This document shows, in pieces, positions 28,944 through 36,201 of a stretch of 64,000 nt of DNA. The position numbers were made by a program, and so were the translations under genes. The stretch spans positions 1-64,000 of the forward strand of contig JADBYK010000028.1 of assembly GCA_020403045.1 (NCBI GenBank). Direction: 5' to 3'. This stretch comes from Cytophagales bacterium. Lineage in GTDB: Bacteria > Bacteroidota > Bacteroidia > Cytophagales > Cyclobacteriaceae. The notes beneath the pieces are model-generated. The model ran no database searches. It worked only from the letters and a program-made list of their open reading frames with translations, and was not told the DNA's origin. Every line of letters starts with the position of its first letter. Position 1 is the stretch's first letter.

Positions 28944-29531
28944 CTACCCAAGGCTGAGGAAACTCGTTAATATCTTTTCTCCCACTTTGGCTGATTTCTC
29001 AGGGTGAAACTGTACAGCAAAGAAATTATTTTTTCGCATTGCCGAGCTAAAGGGTTGAATATAATTGGTGATGGCTGAAGTGTATTGATTGACTGGCACA
29101 AAATAACTGTGCACAAAATAAACAAATTGTTCATTAATATCTTCAGGAAGCCAGCCTTTTGTTAGGCCTAGTGAATTCCAGCCCATGTGCGGAACTTTTT
29201 CGTTGTGAGTGGGCTGAAAAAGGGTTACCTTCTCTTCAAAAATACCAAGGCAAGGTGTATTATTTTCGTCTGAATGCTTACACATCAATTGCATGCCGAG
29301 ACAAATGCCAAGTACAGGTTGTGTAAGGCTGCGAATAACATCGTCTAAACGGGTGTCCACGAGATACTTCATCGTGCTGCTCGCTTCACCCACCCCCGGA
29401 AAAATGACTTTGTCAGCAGACCTGATCTCTTCCGGATTGTCGGTAATCGAATAGACAATGGCTAGGCGCTCTAGTGCGAAAGCCACGGATCGGATGTTAC
29501 CCGCATTGTATTTTATTACTGCTACTTTCAT
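28944..29531 (-). CDS. hisH: Imidazole glycerol phosphate synthase glutaminase subunit
   Basis: A 195-residue class I glutamine amidotransferase supplying ammonia to HisF. The nucleophile Cys is in LGICLGMQLM and the His/Glu pair in QFHPEKS. The mid segment KVPHMGWNSL is typical of HisH. A 137-base gap with 7-base repeats separates it from hisB upstream. Confidence 0.97.
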   Translation of the reverse strand: MKVAVIKYNAGNIRSVAFALERLAIVYSITDNPEEIRSADKVIFPGVGEASSTMKYLVDTRLDDVIRSLTQPVLGICLGMQLMCKHSDENNTPCLGIFEEKVTLFQPTHNEKVPHMGWNSLGLTKGWLPEDINEQFVYFVHSYFVPVNQYTSAITNYIQPFSSAMRKNNFFAVQFHPEKSAKVGEKILTSFLSLG

Positions 29532-29542
29532 GTCTTGGAAGG

Positions 29543-29670
29543 TAAAAGTTAAGAGTTACGAAGTACGATTTTTGTTTAGGGTTTTAAGTCCACTCTTTAT
29601 TCTAAAAAGAGGCTCATAATCATTCTTCGTAAATCTTTACTCGTACTTTATACTTCGTATTTCGTTCTTT
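29543..29670. repeat. Two blocks of degenerate heptamers in the hisB-hisH gap
   Basis: Block A (29543-29570) reads TAAAAGT, TAAGAGT, TACGAAG, TACGATT. Block B (29622-29670) reads ATTCTTC, GTAAATC, TTTACTC, GTACTTT, ATACTTC, GTATTTC, GTTCTTT. Each keeps a 7-base register with conserved positions. The two blocks are roughly inverted relative to each other (TACGAAGTACGA against TCGTACTTTATACTTCGTA), so the transcript could fold. Confidence 0.65.
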
Positions 29671-30790
29671 AAAGCGTTCCTTTCGTGCTGGGCAACTGAT
29701 CATTAAATGGATCTTTTCGTACTGACATTTTTATTGCTTTTGCAAAGCTTTTAAAGATAGCTTCAATTTTATGGTGTTCATTGGTGCCTTCTGCTTTTAT
29801 ATTTAAATTGGATTTAGAAGCATCAGAAAAAGATTTAAAGAAATGGAGGAACATTTCAGTCGGCATCTCTCCAATTTTCTCACGTTTAAATTCGGCCTCC
29901 CATACTAGCCATGGCCTTCCACCAAAATCAATGGTTACTTGTGCCAAACAATCATCCATAGGTAAACAAAAACCATAGCGCTCAATACCTCTTTTGTCCC
30001 CTAACGCTTTCAAGAAAGTTTCCCCCAAGGCCAAAGCAGTATCTTCTATTGTATGATGCTCGTCAATCTGTAAATCTCCTTTTACGTCAATGTCCAAATC
30101 GATCAATCCATGTCTTGAAACTTGCTCAAGCATATGATCATAAAATCCTAGTCCGGTATTGATTGTTGATTTGCCCGTGCCGTCAAGATTGATTGTTACT
30201 TTGATGTCAGTCTCTTTTGTTTTGCGATGCACCGAGGCAGTACGTTTAGGGAGAACAGTTTTGTAGATTTCGCTCCAGCTATTGGTTTTCAAAATGCATG
30301 TTTGAGAAAGCTCTGATGGGATGTTCAACTCACCTAGTTCTGGTTGCCTCAGTAAGATTCCCTTACAACCCAGATTTTTTGCGAGCTGTATGTCGGTGAT
30401 TCGATCACCAATTACCAGTGAATTAACTAAATCGTAGTCAGGGGTAAAGTAGCTGGAAAGCATTCCGATACCCGGCTTACGGGTTGGCTTGTTTTCATTC
30501 GGCATTGATCGATCTATGTGTATGTTTGAGAAATGAATCCCTTCCCCGGCCAAAGCTTTAATCAATTTATTTTGCACTGGCCAAAATGTTTCCTCAGGAA
30601 AGAGGGACGTTCCCATTCCGTCCTGATTGGTCACCATCACTAATTCATAGTCGGTTTCAGTTGCGATCTTACCAAGCCAGATAAATATACCTGGTATGAA
30701 TTCTAACTTCTCCAAGCTGTCAATTTGTGGATCGGTGGGTGATTCATAAATCAACACTCCGTCACGATCTATGAACAAGACTTTTTTCAT
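29669..30790 (-). CDS. hisB: Bifunctional histidinol-phosphatase / imidazoleglycerol-phosphate dehydratase
   Basis: A 373-residue fusion. The N-terminal HAD-type histidinol phosphatase (about 1-165) starts with the nucleophile motif FIDRDGV. The C-terminal IGP dehydratase (about 180-373) carries the metal-binding repeats [10 protein letters not shown] and [10 protein letters not shown]. The two-domain form is typical of enterobacteria and Bacteroidota. It catalyses steps 6 and 8 of the pathway. Confidence 0.97.
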   Translation of the reverse strand: MKKVLFIDRDGVLIYESPTDPQIDSLEKLEFIPGIFIWLGKIATETDYELVMVTNQDGMGTSLFPEETFWPVQNKLIKALAGEGIHFSNIHIDRSMPNENKPTRKPGIGMLSSYFTPDYDLVNSLVIGDRITDIQLAKNLGCKGILLRQPELGELNIPSELSQTCILKTNSWSEIYKTVLPKRTASVHRKTKETDIKVTINLDGTGKSTINTGLGFYDHMLEQVSRHGLIDLDIDVKGDLQIDEHHTIEDTALALGETFLKALGDKRGIERYGFCLPMDDCLAQVTIDFGGRPWLVWEAEFKREKIGEMPTEMFLHFFKSFSDASKSNLNIKAEGTNEHHKIEAIFKSFAKAIKMSVRKDPFNDQLPSTKGTL

Positions 30791-30825
30791 GTGTTAATAC
30801 TATTTTTTTGGTTGTCAGATGCCTG

Positions 30826-30843
30826 CCCCGCCTCAAGCGGAGG
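30826..30843. repeat. GC-rich hairpin in the hisC-hisB gap
   Basis: On the minus strand CTCCGC and GCGGGG flank a TTGAG loop, giving a roughly 6-bp GC-rich stem in an otherwise AT-rich 103-base intercistronic gap. There is no T-run after it, so it is not a terminator. It could stabilise or process the mRNA, or be a remnant of a dispersed palindromic repeat. Confidence 0.35.
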
Positions 30844-30893
30844 AATGGCTGAGATTATTATACCGTTGGGCATAGAGTTTGTTAATCGCCATT

Positions 30894-31928
30894 TCATAAG
30901 TTCGACAGTTCTGAAATTAGCATTTTGTTTTCTTCTGGGGTGCCTATGGTTATCCGCAAACAATTGCCACACAAAAGTACATTGGAACGATCGCGCAGCA
31001 CAATTCCGTTTGATATGAGCGACTGATAAACACTTTTGGCGTTCGTAATCTTAACTAACAAAAAATTGGCTTGCGAAGGGTATACCCTTTGAACAGCCGG
31101 AATTTTTACGAGTTCATTTTCAACAAACTCTCGGGCATCAATGATTTCCGCGATCCATTTGTTTTTTTGTTCGATTTCCTCAAGGCTCTTTAACACAATT
31201 TGTTGAGTGATGCCATTGATGTTGTAAGGAGGTTTTATTTTATTTAATACTGCTATGATCTCTTTGCTGGCAAAGCACATGCCCAAACGTAAGCTGGCAA
31301 GACCCCAGGCCTTAGATAAGGTTTGAAGAATAACGAGGTTGGGGAAGTTATTTAGCAAAGGAATAAAGCCATCATAATTGGTGAAATCAATATAAGCTTC
31401 ATCAACAATTACAATTCCGGGAAATTCTTGTAGTAGAATTCGGATTTTGTCAAGGTCTAGTAAGTTGCCAGAAGGGTTATTGGGGCTGCAAAGAAACAGG
31501 AGCTTGGTATGATCGTCCCACGTCTTTTTTGTTAACTCCAAGTTGATATCAAAGTCTTCTGTGAGCGGAATTGTTTTGATGGCCACTGCATTTATTTCGG
31601 CACTCACCGTGTACATGCCGTAGGTGGGTTGTGGGATGAGTACGTTATCTTGACCGGGTTCACAAAAAGCACGAATCAATAGATCAATAGCTTCGTCACT
31701 GCCATTTCCCAGAAATATTTGTTCTTGGTTGATATTTTTAATCGAGGCAATTTTCTCTTTGAGCTTTTTTTGATGAGGATCAGGGTATCGATTGTACTCA
31801 GTAGGAAATGGGTTTTCGTTCGCATCTAGAAACACGGATGCGTCACCTTTAAAATCATCCCGCGCTGATGAATAAGGTTTCAACTTGGCTACATTAGCCC
31901 TTACCAATTTGTTCAGTTCAAAGTTCAT
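30894..31928 (-). CDS. hisC: Histidinol-phosphate aminotransferase
   Basis: A 344-residue fold-type I PLP enzyme making histidinol phosphate. The PLP-binding Lys is in LSKAWGLASLRLG; the cofactor Asp and Tyr lie in VIVDEAYIDF. It starts near PYSSARDDFKG and is full length. A heptamer tract begins at its start codon and runs to the end of hisD. Confidence 0.95.
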   Translation of the reverse strand: MNFELNKLVRANVAKLKPYSSARDDFKGDASVFLDANENPFPTEYNRYPDPHQKKLKEKIASIKNINQEQIFLGNGSDEAIDLLIRAFCEPGQDNVLIPQPTYGMYTVSAEINAVAIKTIPLTEDFDINLELTKKTWDDHTKLLFLCSPNNPSGNLLDLDKIRILLQEFPGIVIVDEAYIDFTNYDGFIPLLNNFPNLVILQTLSKAWGLASLRLGMCFASKEIIAVLNKIKPPYNINGITQQIVLKSLEEIEQKNKWIAEIIDAREFVENELVKIPAVQRVYPSQANFLLVKITNAKSVYQSLISNGIVLRDRSNVLLCGNCLRITIGTPEENKMLISELSNL

Positions 31929-31969
31929 TCTAAATTCTGAATTCTAAATTCTAAATTCTACTTTCTCCT
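31928..31969. repeat. Six tandem degenerate heptamers (TTCTnnn) between hisD and hisC
   Basis: Read on the + strand: TTCTAAA, TTCTGAA, TTCTAAA, TTCTAAA, TTCTACT, TTCTCCT. The tract spans the whole intergenic gap and touches both the hisC start codon and the last hisD codons. The same TTCT-based register is seen in the glpF-glpK gap. Confidence 0.8.
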
Positions 31970-33232
31970 TATCCGAATTGCTTCTGCATGTCCACGTAAT
32001 TGTTCAGCCTCTGCCATTTCCTCTACCACCGGACCAAGTGCATTCAATCCTTCTTTCGTCAGTTTTTGGATGGTGATGTATTTCATAAAACTGTCTAAAG
32101 AAACACCACTGTAAGCTTTGGCGCATCCATTAGTTGGTAACGTATGGTTCGTTCCCGAAGCATAGTCACCGACAGATTCGGGGGAATAGGGTCCGAGAAA
32201 AATGGAGCCTGCATTGATAATTTTTTCGGCTATTGAATCGCAATCTGTTGTATTAATAATCAAATGCTCAGGAGCATATGCATTCACATAATCAACAAGT
32301 GCATCCGATGAGTTAAATACAATTGCCAAGCTGTTCTTTAGCGCTTGTTGCGCTACCTCCACCCGGGGTAATTTGCTGAGCTGTTGTGTAAGTTCTTTTT
32401 GTGTAGCTTCTACAATAGCCTTATTCAAAGTAACTAATACAACCTGGCTATCGGCACCATGTTCGGCTTGTGATAGCAGGTCAGCAGCAATAAAACTTGG
32501 ATTTGTCGATTCATCTGCAATCACCAATACCTCAGAGGGGCCAGCGGGCATATCTATCGCAGTGCCTTCCTGGTTAATTAATTGCTTTGCTTTCGTCACA
32601 AATTGATTGCCTGGTCCAAAAATCTTATTTACAGCGGGTATGGTTGCAGTTCCATACGCCATCGCTGCGATAGCTTGTGCTCCACCTACTTTGAATATTT
32701 TTTTGACACCCGTAATGGACGCAGCAAATAGAATCGCTGAATTGATCTTTCCTTCTTTATCAGGAGGCGTACAAAGAATTACTTCCTCGCATCCTGCCAG
32801 TTTTGCTGGGATGGCCAACATCAACACAGTAGAAAAAAGTGGAGCTGATCCACCGGGTATATATATTCCGGCTTTTTGAATGGCAACACCTTTTCGCCAA
32901 CATGTAACGCCCGGCTGAGTTTCCACCTTTAGGTCATCTTTCTTTTGTGCTGCGTGAAATTTAGTAATGTTGCTTGCCGCAGCATGAATAGCATTCTTCA
33001 AACTTTCGGAAACCTCTTCAATTGCTTTTTTTACTTCTTCATCCGTCACCTGAAGTTGATTGAGGTGTACTTGATCAAACTGTTTCGTTAGTTCTTTCAA
33101 GGCCTCATCTCCAGATTTTTTAACGCGAGCCAGAGTATTTTTAACACTGCTGTCTAAATATTCCAATTCCATTTGTGGCCTTTGACACAGTGCAGCCCAT
33201 TTATTTTTTGGTGGATTAATTTCTAGTCTCAT
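31958..33232 (-). CDS. hisD: Histidinol dehydrogenase
   Basis: A 424-residue zinc- and NAD-dependent enzyme for the last two oxidations to histidine. Seen: IYIPGGSAPL, KVGGAQAIAAMAYGT, IFGPGNQFVTKAK, DMPAGPSEVLVIAD and LSQAEHGADSQ (His/Gln zinc ligands), and the C-terminal APEHLI with GSIFLGPYSPESVGDYASG read in parts. It is full length. It is second in the operon after hisG. Confidence 0.97.
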   Translation of the reverse strand: MRLEINPPKNKWAALCQRPQMELEYLDSSVKNTLARVKKSGDEALKELTKQFDQVHLNQLQVTDEEVKKAIEEVSESLKNAIHAAASNITKFHAAQKKDDLKVETQPGVTCWRKGVAIQKAGIYIPGGSAPLFSTVLMLAIPAKLAGCEEVILCTPPDKEGKINSAILFAASITGVKKIFKVGGAQAIAAMAYGTATIPAVNKIFGPGNQFVTKAKQLINQEGTAIDMPAGPSEVLVIADESTNPSFIAADLLSQAEHGADSQVVLVTLNKAIVEATQKELTQQLSKLPRVEVAQQALKNSLAIVFNSSDALVDYVNAYAPEHLIINTTDCDSIAEKIINAGSIFLGPYSPESVGDYASGTNHTLPTNGCAKAYSGVSLDSFMKYITIQKLTKEGLNALGPVVEEMAEAEQLRGHAEAIRIRRK

Positions 33233-33241
33233 GTGGATTTA

Positions 33242-33277
33242 TTCTAACTTCTAAATTCTTGATTTCTGCATTCTTGT
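33242..33277. repeat. Degenerate heptamers between hisG and hisD
   Basis: Read on the + strand: TTCTAAC, TTCTAAA, TTCTTGA, TTTCTGCA (one extra base), TTCTTGT. It is less regular than the hisD-hisC tract but in the same family. It occupies most of the 56-base gap. Confidence 0.6.
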
Positions 33278-33288
33278 ATCTTTTAAGT

Positions 33289-34149
33289 CTAAGCAATCAT
33301 CTTCTCGATAGGAATCACCAAAATCCCCTCAGCACCAAATGATTTTAATAAATCAATTTTTTCCCAGAAATCATTCTCATCTACCACCGAATGTAAGCTT
33401 GACCAGCCTGCTCTGCTCAGCGGCATAATAGTCGGACTTTTCATTCCGGGAATCACACTGGTGATTTTTTCAATGGCTTCATTCGGACAATTCAACAATA
33501 TGTATTTATTGTTTTTTGCAGACTGCACCGCTTGCATTCTAAACAGAAGCTTGTCAAGGATCACCTTTTTAGCAACTTCTAACTCGGGAGTAGCGATTAA
33601 AATGGCTTCGCTTTGCATGACGATGTCCACTTCTTTAAGTCCATTGCTTAATAGTGTGCTGCCTGTACTTACGATATCGCAGATAGCATCGGCCAACCCG
33701 ATACCTGGAGCAATTTCTACCGATCCGCTGATCTCATGAATGCCCGCCTTGATTTTATTTTTATCTAAATACTGTTGAACAATAACTGGGAACGAGGTTG
33801 CAATATTTTTCCCTTCCAGGTAAGAGATGCCTGTGAAACTCTCAGATCTGGGAATGGCAATAGACAATCGACACTTGGCGAAATCGAGACGCCTTACCAA
33901 TTCATTCTTCTTTTGTTTCTCAACAAAAACATTCTCACCCACAATGCCTGCATCTGCTACCTTGTCTTCCACATATTGTGGAATGTCATCGTCACGAAGA
34001 AAAAGGAGTTCGATAGGAAGATTTCTTACCTGGGTCTTTAGCTGGTCTTTGCCGTTGCTAAATTGAAGACCACTTTCTTTTAAAAGTTTTAGCGAGTCTT
34101 CCTGCAAGCGACCCGATTTTTGAATGGCGATTCGAAGAGTTGTATTCAT
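33289..34149 (-). CDS. hisG: ATP phosphoribosyltransferase, long form
   Basis: A 286-residue HisG with the C-terminal ACT-like regulatory domain (last 75 residues, ending EGILVIPIEKMI), so it should be feedback-inhibited by histidine and needs no HisZ. Catalytic core motifs: IAIQKSGRL, DAGIVGENVF and the PRPP loop around DIVSTGSTL. It is the first structural gene of the his operon and starts 98 bases after the leader peptide, with a terminator hairpin between. Confidence 0.97.
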   Translation of the reverse strand: MNTTLRIAIQKSGRLQEDSLKLLKESGLQFSNGKDQLKTQVRNLPIELLFLRDDDIPQYVEDKVADAGIVGENVFVEKQKKNELVRRLDFAKCRLSIAIPRSESFTGISYLEGKNIATSFPVIVQQYLDKNKIKAGIHEISGSVEIAPGIGLADAICDIVSTGSTLLSNGLKEVDIVMQSEAILIATPELEVAKKVILDKLLFRMQAVQSAKNNKYILLNCPNEAIEKITSVIPGMKSPTIMPLSRAGWSSLHSVVDENDFWEKIDLLKSFGAEGILVIPIEKMIA

Positions 34150-34191
34150 TTATTCTTGCGTTCTGTAGTTATACGTTTCATTGACTGCCTT

Positions 34192-34227
34192 TAAACAAAA
34201 AAGGCTTACCGATGTTGGTAAGCCTTT
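34192..34227 (-). terminator. Attenuator terminator of the his operon
   Basis: On the minus strand AAGGCTTACC, loop AACATC, GGTAAGCCTT forms a perfect 10-bp stem (11 with the flanking A/T), followed by TTTTTTGTTT. It lies between the His-rich leader peptide and hisG, so it would stop transcription before hisG unless an alternative fold forms. A segment inside the leader ORF (GGCTTATTGG) repeats the GGCTTA of the 5' arm and could compete for the 3' arm. Confidence 0.85.
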
Positions 34228-34247
34228 CTTAAGTTTTTATTGTAAAA

Positions 34248-34316
34248 TCAAAACATAAAGCCAACCAATAAGCCTGCAGCTTGATGGTGGTGATGGATAT
34301 TTTGAGTGTTGTTCAT
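34248..34316 (-). CDS. his operon leader peptide (22 codons, four consecutive His)
   Basis: Reading the minus strand from ATG at 34316 gives MNNTQNIHHHHQAAG followed by LLVGFMF and TGA at 34250-34248. The four His codons (CAT CAC CAC CAT) are adjacent. The ORF lies directly upstream of a strong intrinsic terminator and then hisG. This is the layout of classical ribosome-mediated his attenuators known from enterobacteria: stalling at His codons when charged tRNA-His is scarce would favour read-through. It is too short for the ORF track. The peptide reading is direct; the mechanism is inferred by analogy. Confidence 0.88.
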   Translation of the reverse strand: MNNTQNIHHHHQAAGLLVGFMF

Positions 34317-34330
34317 GCGTTAATGTGGAG

Positions 34331-34361
34331 CAAATAAAGAGATTCCTTGCAATTATTCAAA
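34331..34361 (-). promoter_or_regulatory. Putative promoter of the his operon
   Basis: On the minus strand TTTG (34361-34358), a 19-base spacer and TTTATTTG (34338-34331, one mismatch to TAnnTTTG) end 14 bases before the leader ATG. The spacing suits a Bacteroidota promoter and gives a very short untranslated leader, as expected for an attenuator. Confidence 0.4.
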
Positions 34362-34452
34362 GGTGTTGCCTAAAAAGTTATAGTCATTTCAGTAAGCCAG
34401 GATGAAACAACTGCTAGCAAAACCTGTTTAGATTGTCGTATTTTTGTTTGTT

Positions 34453-35472
34453 ATGATGCGTTTAATCCCATTAGTATGCCTATTTACCGTGCTCTCTTGC
34501 TCGGATTCAAAAGAGGCACGTTTGCAGCAATTTTTGCTAAAGGGCAACCTGGCCACAAAACAGCGTAGTTTTGATCAGGCTGCCTATTATTTTGGTGAGG
34601 CGATACGGGTAGAGCCTTGCTATGCCGATGCATGGAACAACCTGGGAACTGTCTATTTCGAACAAGGTAGATTTGAATTGGCGATCGAGAAGTACACGAA
34701 AGCGATCGAGTGCCAGCCAGGTTTTCTGAATGCACTATTGAATCGTGCCAACACCGCCTATGAATTGAAAGAGTATTACAAAGCTATCGAAGACTTAGAT
34801 AGAGTTGCCGCTATAAAACCGGATACTGCTTTGGTCTATTTTACCAAAGGGTTGGTGTTTACGAAAATGCGTAAGTTCGATAACGCGCTGGACGCATTTG
34901 CTAAATCAATCCAAATGGATCCAACAAATATGGATTACAAAGTGAATCACTCTATTGTGCATTATTATCGAAAGGACTTTGATTTAGCAAAATTGGAGTT
35001 GGAGAAATTGGCTGAAACGAAGAAAGACGAGCCCAATATTTACAACACACTCTCACTCATCGAAACGGAAAAGGGCAACTATCAAGAAGCATTGAAAATG
35101 GTCAACAAAGCTATCGAGTTGGATACCAAGCAATCCTATTTTCTTAACAACCGGGGTTTTATTTTTCTCAGTTTGAATGAGATGGAAAAAGCAGAAGCCG
35201 ACATCAACGAGAGTATTTCTGAAGATCCTTATAATGCCTGGGCGTACCGAAACAAAGGCGTGTTTTATTTGATGAAGGGCGACTATCCATCAGCAGAGCG
35301 TTTGTTGAAACAATCGCTAGATATGGATAATTTTGTGGACAAGATCTATTTCTATTTGGGTATGGCTTACTTGAAGAATGGAAAGACAGCCGTAGCTTGC
35401 AATTCATTTAAAAAATCGGAGGAGCTAGGCGATAAGATGATGACTACCGATTTGGTTAAGGCTTGCAAGTGA
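34453..35472 (+). CDS. Tetratricopeptide-repeat lipoprotein
   Basis: A protein of about 339 residues with a lipoprotein signal (lipobox TVLSC) and then eight or so TPR units, recognised by repeats such as ADAWNNLGTVYFEQGRFELA and AWAYRNKGVFYLMKGDYPSA. I use the ATG at 34453; a second ATG follows directly, and the ORF-track TTG is 9 bases upstream. TPR lipoproteins act as protein-protein scaffolds in the envelope; no partner is evident. It overlaps the start of the Nudix gene. Confidence 0.87.
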   Translation: MMRLIPLVCLFTVLSCSDSKEARLQQFLLKGNLATKQRSFDQAAYYFGEAIRVEPCYADAWNNLGTVYFEQGRFELAIEKYTKAIECQPGFLNALLNRANTAYELKEYYKAIEDLDRVAAIKPDTALVYFTKGLVFTKMRKFDNALDAFAKSIQMDPTNMDYKVNHSIVHYYRKDFDLAKLELEKLAETKKDEPNIYNTLSLIETEKGNYQEALKMVNKAIELDTKQSYFLNNRGFIFLSLNEMEKAEADINESISEDPYNAWAYRNKGVFYLMKGDYPSAERLLKQSLDMDNFVDKIYFYLGMAYLKNGKTAVACNSFKKSEELGDKMMTTDLVKACK

Positions 35473-36107
35473 GTTGGCACGAGATTATAAAGAGATTGGA
35501 GATTAGGCTTGCTAAACCTTTGCCGGGAGATACAGCACACGAACCACTTCGAGCGTCTCCAACAGGGCTTATCAAACCTAAATTCGAACACCAGGTTCCA
35601 CCGAGGCCAGGAAGTGTGTTGATTTTGCTTTATCCCGAAGGGGAGAGACTTAAATTCCCACTCACCAAAAGGCAAGAATATGTAGGGACCCATAGTGCGC
35701 AAGTGAGTTTCCCAGGCGGTAAGTCTGAGCCCGATGAGAGCTATTTGGAAACAGCACTGCGAGAGGCAGAAGAGGAGATAGGCGTACCTGCCGACCAGGT
35801 AAAGGTGATTGGAAAGCTCAGTCCATTTTTTGTAATTCCCAGCAATTTTTTAGTTACTCCTGTGGTCGCTTTCGCAGAAAGGAAACCCGTTTTTACCCCG
35901 CAACTTTCAGAAGTTGACAAAATCATCGAAGGAGATGTGGAGGAACTTTTAAGAGAAGATGCTGTAATAGTAAAGGAGATCGTGGCAGCCAAAATTTACC
36001 CAATGCTTGCCCCGCATTTTGAAATTGAAGGTGAAGTAGTGTGGGGGGCTACTGCCATGATGTTGAATGAGTTTAGGATGGTAATGAAAGAAGTCTATCA
36101 TCCATAG
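35463..36107 (+). CDS. Nudix hydrolase, CoA pyrophosphatase-like
   Basis: A protein of about 214 residues with a clean Nudix box: GGKSEPDESYLETALREAEEE followed by IGV, read in parts. The preceding VGTHSAQVSFPGGK matches the CoA-pyrophosphatase subgroup (NUDT7/NUDT8/YeaB) signature. No ATG is available; the start is TTG 35463 or, more likely, GTG 35469, which overlaps the TGA of the TPR gene (GTGA), suggesting translational coupling. It probably hydrolyses CoA or its derivatives in the cytoplasm. Confidence 0.88.
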   Translation: MQVSWHEIIKRLEIRLAKPLPGDTAHEPLRASPTGLIKPKFEHQVPPRPGSVLILLYPEGERLKFPLTKRQEYVGTHSAQVSFPGGKSEPDESYLETALREAEEEIGVPADQVKVIGKLSPFFVIPSNFLVTPVVAFAERKPVFTPQLSEVDKIIEGDVEELLREDAVIVKEIVAAKIYPMLAPHFEIEGEVVWGATAMMLNEFRMVMKEVYHP

Positions 36108-36201
36108 CCGATCTCCTGCCCCTCGCATAAAACAATCAGTGTTTAGCCAAGTTTTGTTTATATTTCTAACTGATTGCTCGATTCCACCAACTTCAAATCC
36201 T

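Noticed and set aside
30787-30972. 61-residue minus-strand ORF across the hisC-hisB gap
   Set aside because: It overlaps the end of hisC in another frame and has no family signature; it is a shadow plus intergenic sequence.
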